Shown one piece after another: positions 56,907 to 64,000 of a stretch of 64,000 bases of DNA. The position numbers and the translations under genes are program-made. Location of the stretch: assembly GCA_034440575.1 (NCBI GenBank), contig JAOTOL010001233.1, positions 62,001 to 126,000 on the forward strand. The letters run 5' to 3'. Source of the DNA: Imbricaverruca yamaguchii. Taxonomy: Eukaryota; Arthropoda; Thecostraca; Neoverrucidae. The stretch's first letter is position 1. Every line of letters begins with the position of its first letter. Under the pieces are notes generated by a model. It was given only the letters and a program-made list of their open reading frames with translations. It did no database searches and had not been told where the DNA came from.

Positions 56907-59900
56907 TCAGCCCTCCCTGTAATACTGAAAAGCAAGCCCTCTATTCTTATAATGATTGTCTATGCTGTTTTTAAAGATGTTCAATGTTCTGCTACTGACG
57001 ATGTTTTCTGGCAGCTGGTTCCAGTGTTCCACTACCCTGTTGGTGAAGAAAGTTTGCCTTAACCTTGTTCTGCTGTGGTTAATTTTAATTTTGAATTTAT
57101 GACCTCTAATTGCATCATTTCTGTTAAATTCAAACATTTCCCCAAGGTATCCCCTCTCCAGACCATTGACAAATTTAAAGACCTCGATGAGATCTCCTCT
57201 CAGCCTTCTATATCTAAGTGAAAACATATTCAATTTCTTCAATCTTTCCTCATATGCCAGGTTGCTTATGCCATTTACCATTTTTGTAGCCCTCTTTTGT
57301 ACTCTCTCTAAAAGCCAACAATCTTTTTCATAGCTAGGAGACCAAGCTTGGATGCAGTATTCCGAATGTGGCCTGACGTATGCACAGTAAAGCTTCCTGA
57401 TCACTTCCTCACTTCTGTATGATACATTCCTATTTATTGCCCCGAGCATTCTCAGTGCCTTCTTCCTGGCTTCCTTGGTCTGTTCTGATGCCCCCAATTT
57501 TGTGTTTAGAATAACACCTAAATCCTTCTCCTGTTGAGTCACTGATAGCACTTGACCACCCATCAAGTATGGAGCCTTCATATGCTGCTTACCTACATGC
57601 ATGATTTTGCACTTATCAAAGTTAAATTTCATTTGCCATTCTTCGGACCACTTCACAAGTTCGTCTAAGTCTTTTGCAGCGAGATATGCTCATCCTGACC
57701 TGTTATTGCCCTAAAGACCTTCAAATCATCTGCAAATTTCAAAACTTTACTGCTTAGGCCACTTTCAATGTTATTTACAAATATAATGAACAGTAATGGC
57801 CCTAGTACTGACCCCTGGGGGACTCCACTAAGAACATTTTGCCATGATGACTTTGTACCATTTAGCATCACTCTTTGCTGTCTATCTGAAAGCCACAACT
57901 CTATCCATTTTAAGATGCTACCTGCAATACCATGGGACTGAAGCTGTATCATTAACCGTTTATGGGGTACCTTGTCAAAGGCCTTACTAAAGTCAAGATA
58001 TGCTACATCAACCTGATTTCCCTGATCAAATTGTTCTGTGGCGAAGTTCAAAAAGTCCAAGAGGTTTGTGAGACACGATCGTCCTTTTCTAAATCCATGT
58101 TGAGTATCTTGAATCAATCTGCTACCTTCCAGATAACTAACTATTCTATCCTTGATAATTGATTCGAGTACCTTGCAGACTAGGGATGTGAGACTTATTG
58201 GCCTATAGTTTTCAACTTTCCCTCTTTCTCCTTTCTTGAAAATAGGAACTACATTTGCCCTTTTCCAATCGGTTGGAATTTCATTATGTGAAACTGATCT
58301 ACAAAATATTATACTAAGTGGAAATGCCAGTTCCTTTTCAGTTTCCCGCAACACCCTAGCATAAATATCATCAGGTCCTGCTGCCTTATTTGGCTTTATT
58401 TTCCTGATATGATTGTAAACAACATCACTACCAATGAAATCAACATCATTTGTCAGATCCCATGTATCTGAACTATGGTGTACGGTCGGCAGATTGGTCA
58501 TATCTTCCAATGTAAACACTGATTTGAACTGCTTGCTCAGCTCCTCAACCATCTCACTATCCTCACCCAATGTAGTCCCGTTTACTTCCAGTGGACCAAT
58601 TGTGTTAGAAACTTTACTCAGCTTGTAGAAACTAAAGAACTTTTTACTGTCCCCATTACAGTTTCTAGCTAAATCCAGTTCCTTTGCTCGCTTTGCTGCT
58701 CTGGTTTTTTGCTTCACAGTGTCTCTAGCTTTTCGATACGCCTTTAGATTAATGACATTTGAGGCTTCTTTAAAAACTCTAAATGCAGTTTTCTTAGCCC
58801 TAATTGCTTTTATCACGTCTGGTGTAAGCCATGCTGGCTTTCCTACCCTTCTTTTGCGTCTTTGCTTTTGGGGGACATGTCTAATCTGAGTTTCCTTTAA
58901 GTAAGATTTGAACTTTTCCCACATTTCACAGGCATTTAAATTGGAGAATTCTTCTTCCCATCTGATGGCACTTAAAGCCGCTCTCATGCCGTTAAAGTCT
59001 GCTTTGTTGAAATTTGGAACCTTTACCAAATTATCCTTGATAGTTTCCCCTACATGTGCCTTGAATCTAACTATGTTATGGTCACTTTTTCCCAGAGTTT
59101 CGCCTACAGTCAAGTCTTGAACCAAGTCACTTAAATCCGAGAATACAAGGTCCAAGAATGAACCATGCCTGGTAGGTTCCGATACAAACTGGTGTAAGAA
59201 CAGGTCCTCTTCAAGGCATTTCCTGAACATTTTGCATGATGGGGAGCCAACACCAGCATTTTCATAACCTTTTAGATTAAAGTCACCGAGAATAAGGCAC
59301 TTCCTCTTAAAGTTTCTACTGATTTCCTCACAAATCACCTTGTCAAGCTCCAGTTGCTGAGAATGTGGCAGGGTTCCTGATCGGTAGAAAGCTCCTATCC
59401 TAAGAGTATTGCTGTTGCCTTTTCCCACAGTGACATCAAGCCAAATGGACTCCACAGACACATTTTTATCCCCACCTGCTACTTTTTGAGAACTGAATAA
59501 GCTATTCACATAGAGCATTACACCACCCCCTTTCATTGCTGGACCCCTATTGCACGAAAACATATTGTATCCCTGGATCTCATAGTCCTGTAAGTTATCT
59601 CCAAAATATCCTTCACTGACCCATGCCTCCGTAATGCAAACAAAATCCGGTTCCTCCTCAGCAACATAACACTTGAACTCATCAAATTTGGAACGGATAC
59701 TCTGAGCATTAAACATCATACACTTAACAAATGCTCCATAACCACCTTTGGCTTTTTCATATTGAGGAGTTCTTTTATCACTAGATGAACTATAACTCTG
59801 TCCCCTTGAGTTGCTGCTGTCCCTATTTGCAGACTTTGAGGTTCTATTGCCTTGGCTGACACTATTGGAATATTCCTGAGTTGGCAATGCAATTTCATCC

Positions 59901-59908
59901 CTCCCCAC
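56907..59908 (-). pseudogene. CR1 ORF2: endonuclease-reverse transcriptase, one frameshift
   Basis: The first open segment (59,908-57,665, 747 codons) begins without an in-frame ATG; the first in-frame methionines are residues 64-65. It carries an APE-type endonuclease: NAQS (67-70), TEAW with Glu94, YR (175-176), GDFN (208-211) and SDHN (275-278). The reverse transcriptase follows: AAGPDD (509-514), NYRPISLTS (567-575), QHGFRKGRSC (603-612), LDFSKAFD (638-645), GVPQGSVLGP (695-704) and the catalytic FADD (725-728). A stop at 57,665 is followed by the C-terminal part in another frame (57,656-56,907, 249 codons), including the RPHSEYCIQAW block. One lost base near 57,660-57,680 explains the break. 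The enzyme would nick target DNA and prime reverse transcription; this copy would lose the C-terminal region. Confidence 0.95.
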
Positions 59909-59916
59909 CCCATTTC

Positions 59917-60870
59917 CTAGTTTCCCTGAAGGACATGCTCATATACTTTGCCTAACACATGGACCCCCTTCTCAGAAAAATGCAGGCCATCCTTCTGATA
60001 GAGGTCCCACGATGCATAAAACCTGCTCCACTCGTCTACAAATGTAAAACCTAGCTCCTGGCAGAGCTTTCCTACCCTGGTGTTAGCTGCCAGTGCCCTA
60101 GAGCTCCACTCAGGGAGGCTCTAGCCCTAGGCAAAATTCCTGTTACAAGCACTCTATTGGTACCCTTCAGGGTGGCCAGAAGGGCCCTGTACTCCCGCAG
60201 AAGCTCCTCGCTCCTAGTATGACCTATGTTATTTACCCCTACATGCACTATGACTGTGTTAAACTGGTGATCACTGGTGACCTGTGCCACCGCAGTTACC
60301 AGGTCCTTCACCTTGGCACCAGGCCTGGTGATGCACCTCCTGTCCCTCCTACCTTTACAAAATACCCGCTCTAAATGACGCACACGAGAGTCTCCTATGA
60401 CCAGCACTGACTCCTTACTACTGCTATCCTGGGGGCAGTCATCCAATGCCTGGAACATATTTGTTGTTACTGTGCCTGCCCGCTGGGCCGGTCGGCTACA
60501 CTTCCTCCCGCTCCTACCACCTGCCACCTGCCACTCACTGACCCTTTCCTTAGGTTCGCGTCTCCAAATCCTCCACCCCCTGACCTCATGCCACTTCCCC
60601 TCCTGTGACCTACCAGAACTACCCCTCCTCTGTTCACTATTAACACTATTAACACTCCCCTCTTGAGAGATCCCAGCCACCTCCACAGTGGGAAACCTCA
60701 GCTACCTGGTGGCCTGCGACCACCTGGGCATATGATGTCCCTGCTACGGATTGACCCCTTGTTGCTTTATCTTGCCTACCCTGTGCAACAAGGGCAGCCT
60801 TGAGGTTGTAAACCTCTGCCTTAAGGGTCCTAATTTCTTCCTCTAGTGCCTGCATCCTGGTCGAAACCAT
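59917..60870 (-). pseudogene. CR1 ORF1: coiled coil plus SGNH-hydrolase-like domain, two frameshifts
   Basis: It starts at the ATG at 60,870 with a heptad-like segment (MQALEEEIRTLKAEVYNLKA), a likely coiled coil. The frame changes near 60,690-60,705. The following open segment (60,686-60,072) has a basic linker, then VLVIGDSRVRHLE with the nucleophile-type GDS at residues 98-100 of that segment, and HVGVNNIG in the block III position. A second frame change near 60,105-60,135 leads to the C-terminal part, with DGLHF carrying the Asp-His pair of SGNH block V, ending in a stop at 59,917-59,919. CR1 ORF1 proteins with an esterase-type domain are known and are thought to bind RNA or lipid; no activity is shown here. 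ORF2's open frame begins within 15 bp. Confidence 0.88.
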
Positions 60871-60924
60871 CCTAAACGCTGCAGCTTATGCCTAGATTTA
60901 GATTCAAATTAACTTGCTAAATTA
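60871..60924 (-). other. Leader just upstream of CR1 ORF1
   Basis: AT-rich, with a partial duplication of TTAACTTGCTAAA at the edge of the tandem units. Confidence 0.5.
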
Positions 60925-61589
60925 ACTTGCTAAACAACCGACAAAAAAGCTAACTATCATTCACTATAAATCGCTACCTCCTATACTGTCAGGGTTAAAT
61001 ATCTGAGTGCCTCAAGAAAAGCAGAAACTATTAAACAATTGTTTGTTTTTTTTTTGTTTTTGTTTTTCTTTTTTAAATAAATTAAATAACTGAACAAGAT
61101 GTCTAATCTAATTGTCTTCCACACAAGTAGACAACTATATAAATATCCCTTTGATATCACTTATGGCTAGACAGAAAAATGAACAGTCACACAGCACTTA
61201 TGAATAAAACCCCTAACTTAAACTATCTAATTAAACTATCTTAAACTTCAACACCAAACACACTTGCTAAACAACCGACAAAAAAGCTAACTATCATTCA
61301 CTATAAAGCGCTACCTCCTATACTGTCAGTTAAATATCTGAGTGCCTCAAGAAAAGCACAAACTATTAAACAATTGTTTGTTTTTTGTTTTGTTTTGTTT
61401 TTTTTAAATAAATTAAATAACTAAACAAGATGTCTAATCTAATTGTCTTCCACACAAGTAGACAACTATATAAATATCCCTTTGATATCACTTATGGCTA
61501 GACAGAAAAATGAACAGTCACACAGCACTTATGAATACCCCCAACTTACTACTAATTAAACTATCTTAAACTTCAACACCAAACACACT
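60925..61589 (-). repeat. Two tandem ~330-bp units in the CR1 5' region
   Basis: Plus-strand unit 1 is 60,925-61,261 (337 bp) and unit 2 is 61,262-61,589 (328 bp). Both run from ACTTGCTAAACAACCGAC through a T-rich tract and CTTCCACACAAGTAGACAAC to CTTCAACACCAAACACAC. They differ by small indels in the T tract and a few substitutions. The arrangement recalls tandem 5'-UTR monomers of some LINEs. Confidence 0.9.
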
Positions 61590-61735
61590 ATGCACACCAA
61601 AAAATAAATAAAGTATGTTAGGATAGTATGAATGTTGTCTAATGTACTTATCAAATCTACACACTTGTAATATCTCCTACTACAGAAATCGAAGAGTCGA
61701 GAACACGCCGAAGCCAAAGATGGCGTCCTGCGGCG
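61590..61735 (-). promoter_or_regulatory. Possible CR1 5' end with YY1-like motif
   Basis: AAGATGGCG at 61,717-61,725 (CGCCATCTT on the element strand) matches the YY1 core, and CpG-rich text follows. It lies at the expected place for a LINE 5' end, but the true boundary is unknown. Confidence 0.3.
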
Positions 61736-62512
61736 TCGCTAGGTTAATATAGTATAGTTTGCGTGCTACGAAAATGCTTATAAGATAAAACCTAATGAAA
61801 TATAATAAGAGAAGTAATTGCTAAGCACCTATCCACAGCTTAGACTAGAGTACTGCCCTGTTCTGCAGCGACTTATCTGGAAACCTGGAGCTCGGGGGCG
61901 CGTCCTTCCACCTTGAGAGCTGGCGGCATAATCTAGAAACACTTACCTTCTTAACCTATAAATCGGGGTTCGATATTGTTCCTCCGTCACGTTAACTGTC
62001 TTGGAACCGATTTTAAGTTTTGCTGCTCGGCGATCACTTACGTCGCCTCAAAGTGATTGCATAGCGCGTTTCGCAGATGACAGAATACCCCCAGAGCACA
62101 CTACAACAAAGCCCACCACGCAGATGGTACAGCGCCGGGCGTCGGGTCGGCCCGTTGGCGCGTGCACAGTGCACAGTGCACAGTGCACAGCCGGGCCGTC
62201 CTGCAGACCGGCGGAGACGTTCATCAGCGTCAGATAAGCTGGCGTCCGACAGGCGACACACCGCCAGTGCACGTCAGATGAATGGTGAGCGGAGCGGCGC
62301 CACCGTCGCGGCCGATCCGGCCCGGTCGCGCCTGCGGGTGGGGCGCGCCCACCGCCAGCTAATTGGACGGCTGGCTCCCCAGCCCGCTGCAGCTGACGCG
62401 TCGACAAGTGGCTCAGCAGATGGCGGCGCCGTTTGAAGACGTGCTCGTTTTGGGCAGCCGGTCACGGTGTCACGTGAGTGTCACAAGAGTGTCACGCGTG
62501 TATCACGCGAGT
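61736..62512. other. GC-rich sequence, no gene supported
   Basis: From about 62,100 the sequence is CpG-rich, with a 7-bp GTGCACA run (4 copies, 62,162-62,189). Loose CACGTGAGTGTCAC words at 62,465-62,512 lead into the next array. Frames are shadows of composition. Confidence 0.45.
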
Positions 62513-62738
62513 GTCACGTCAGCGTCACGTCAGCGTCACGTCAGCGTCACGTCAGCGTCACGTCAGCGTCACGTCAGCGTCACGTCAGCGTCACGTCAGC
62601 GTCACGTCAGCGTCACGTCAGCGTCACGTCAGCGTCACGTCACCGTCACATTAGCGTCAGCGTCACGTCAGCGTCACGTCAGCGTCACGTCAGCGTCACG
62701 TCAGCGTCACGTCAGCGTCACGTTAGCGTCACGTGCCA
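62513..62738. repeat. 11-bp minisatellite GCGTCACGTCA, about 20 copies
   Basis: Nearly perfect GCGTCACGTCA units with two irregular spots near 62,640-62,660. Each unit carries ACGTCA, a CRE half-site. Open frames across the array are artefacts. Confidence 0.95.
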
Positions 62739-63014
62739 CTGTCGACGGGCAGCGGAGCCGCGCCGCGCCAAGTGTCACCCATCAACTATTATTCCAGCTG
62801 ATTAATTGTGTTAGTGTTTTATCTGCGCGGCCATTAGGGCGTCTGGTTGCGGCCGCCGTCGGAAGTCGACATTAATGGCGCGAGACTCGGCGGCCGATGT
62901 GTGCGCTGTGGCCACCGCGGCGCGCGCCGGTGACGAGCCGACATTGGATGCGCATTAGACGCCGCTGTCTCGCGGCCGGTGCGCCGGCCGCAGGTCCACC
63001 CCTCGAGACGTCAG
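62739..63014. other. CpG-rich spacer
   Basis: No recognisable gene. Confidence 0.4.
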
Positions 63015-63075
63015 CCAGCAGTGGGCGGTGGCCAGCAGTGGGCGGTGGCCAGCAGTGGGCGGTGGCCAGCAGTCG
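63015..63075. repeat. 17-bp minisatellite, about 3.5 copies
   Basis: Units of GTGGGCGGTGGCCAGCA at 63,021, 63,038 and 63,055, with degenerate edges. Confidence 0.9.
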
Positions 63076-63219
63076 GCGGCAGTCGGCGCTGATCAAACTT
63101 GTTTGTCAGCCGGCCGAACGACCTTTAAGCGGGGCGAGCCGCCGGGCGCGGCCGTCACACGGGGTCCGCGAAACTGGCAGCTCCCCGGGCGCGGCCGTTT
63201 TCCGTGATCCGTGCAACTG
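63076..63219. other. GC-rich spacer with a ~52-bp duplication
   Basis: GGGCGCGGCCGT occurs at about 63,145 and 63,187, each followed by a CCGYG...AACTGGC(A/G)GCTCCCCGGG context, a partial precursor of the 12-bp array. Confidence 0.5.
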
Positions 63220-63315
63220 GCGGCTCCCCGGGCGGCTCCCCGGGCGGCTCCCCGGGCGGCTCCCCGGGCGGCTCCCCGGGCGGCTCCCCGGGCGGCTCCC
63301 CGGGCGGCTCCCCGG
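63220..63315. repeat. 12-bp minisatellite CGGCTCCCCGGG, 8 perfect copies
   Basis: Eight exact tandem copies. Each contains the palindrome CCCGGG. The Gly/Ser/Pro- and Arg/Ala/Gly-rich frames are artefacts. Confidence 0.96.
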
Positions 63316-63965
63316 GCGCGCGGCAGCACTGCCGGGGCGGTGCCGATGGCGTTGTATTTGATTTCGAGAAGACGGCTGAGTCATGTCCCGCCTCCGGACC
63401 GGACGACAGTCTGCCGGCTGAACTGGCAAGGAACATATTAGCCCAGTGAATTGTAGCAAACCGACAGAGTGGGCACAGACAGCAAGTTAGGATCGGATAT
63501 CTGCAAAAATATGTCGCAACAAAAAATAAACATCGTCAATCTCAGATTAGTTCCCGCTCCTATCACCACCTGAAGAAAATCGCAACCAAAATTAATTCCA
63601 CCCTTTGAATTCCTAGATTTATAGCTGGGCTTGCTGAACACTTGTGTTTCGCTTTCTAATATGAATGGCCACCACACAGGTCTAAGCACTAATCATCCTC
63701 ACAAATCCCTTCAAAACCGGATAAAAAGCGCGGTGTCGTGGCAATCAATGTCCAAATCAGGCTCGCGCAACTTCAGCCACACTCACCGCATGGCTTGTGA
63801 ATTGCACTTAAGTTGTTGCTAATTCATGTGATAAAAGAAGGATATTGTGAATTCTTATTTTGGCAAGATTCAGCAGGAATCAGCATAGCATCACATTTAA
63901 ATGGTACTGACAAATCATGCGAATTTCATAGGGATGAGAATAGTCAGAGCCAAAGCAATAAGTGC
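63316..63965. other. Unique sequence, no gene seen
   Basis: Falls from GC-rich to AT-rich. No recognisable signal. Confidence 0.4.
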
Positions 63966-64000
63966 ACACACACACACAGACACACACACACACACACACA
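63966..64000. repeat. (CA)n microsatellite at window edge
   Basis: Dinucleotide run with one CAGA interruption; it continues past the window. Confidence 0.9.

Larger units (their letters stand above)
56802..61735 (-). mobile_element. CR1-type non-LTR retrotransposon, nearly complete, defective
   Basis: Read on the minus strand: a 5' region with two ~330-bp tandem units (61,589-60,925), ORF1 (60,870-59,917), ORF2 (59,908-56,907), a 3' UTR and a tail of three octamers (56,802-56,825; TTTATGTC read on the minus strand). A two-ORF element with coiled-coil plus SGNH ORF1, APE-type endonuclease, reverse transcriptase and octamer 3' repeats fits the CR1 clade (family knowledge). The 5' end is not defined; 61,735 is a working limit. 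No target duplication was established. Confidence 0.9.

Noticed and set aside
59716..59913. A separate small gene starting at the ATG at 59,913
   Set aside because: It overlaps ORF2 of the retrotransposon in another frame and shows no domain.
62363..62875. Frames repeating RQRHVSVTSAS
   Set aside because: Translation of the 11-bp array; 33 bp equals three units in every frame.

Overview
The window is eukaryotic and reads like a repeat-rich, gene-poor stretch of a metazoan genome, probably a marine or aquatic invertebrate; the sequence does not fix the phylum. The grounds are the lack of dense bacterial-style ORFs, many micro- and minisatellites, a CR1-type non-LTR retrotransposon with an esterase-domain ORF1, tRNA-derived SINEs, hAT-like MITEs with 8-bp target duplications, and TTAA-bounded (piggyBac-like) elements. 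I found no convincing host protein-coding gene, rRNA, free-standing tRNA or CRISPR array. Most longer open frames are translations of tandem repeats.

Layout. 1-5,000: minisatellites (272-365, 600-909) and a 589-bp hAT-like MITE with a 20-bp minisatellite inside (3,180-3,768). 5,013-5,735: a TTAA-type repeat packed with AGGTCA half-sites. 6,682-7,999: a long CAGA microsatellite with higher-order structure. 9,281-9,390: a 10-bp array. 10,211-10,578: a second hAT-like MITE. 14-16 kb: a 35-bp array, a tRNA-derived SINE, a hairpin-bearing SINE-like domain and a 12-bp array. 16.8-18.4 kb: an inverted repeat pair. 19.9-25.5 kb: 25-, 44- and 34-bp arrays. 28 kb: GGAGCC-repeat elements. 31.4-33.6 kb: a 34-bp array, then a 1.45-kb 17-bp array with higher-order organisation. 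39.3-39.6 kb: a 5'-truncated CR1 copy. 42.2-47.2 kb: a cluster of TTAA-bounded elements, a CRE/CCAAT/GC-box-rich segment and a GTGGGT array. 47.7-48.0 kb: a second type of tRNA-derived SINE carrying the hairpin domain. 49-55 kb: more minisatellites, two strong hairpins and another SINE. 56.8-61.7 kb: a nearly complete but frameshifted CR1 element on the minus strand. 61.7-64 kb: GC-rich sequence with 7-, 11-, 17- and 12-bp arrays.

The only clear coding sequence belongs to the CR1 element (ORF1 with coiled coil and SGNH esterase; ORF2 with APE-type endonuclease and reverse transcriptase). ORF2 has one frameshift and ORF1 appears to have two, so this copy is probably not autonomous. The most interesting signals are: the shared hairpin domain in two otherwise different SINE-like contexts; tandem ~337-bp units upstream of the CR1 ORF1; MITEs that carry minisatellites; a 50+17n higher-order repeat; dense nuclear-receptor-type half-sites in a TTAA element; and several strong stem-loops.
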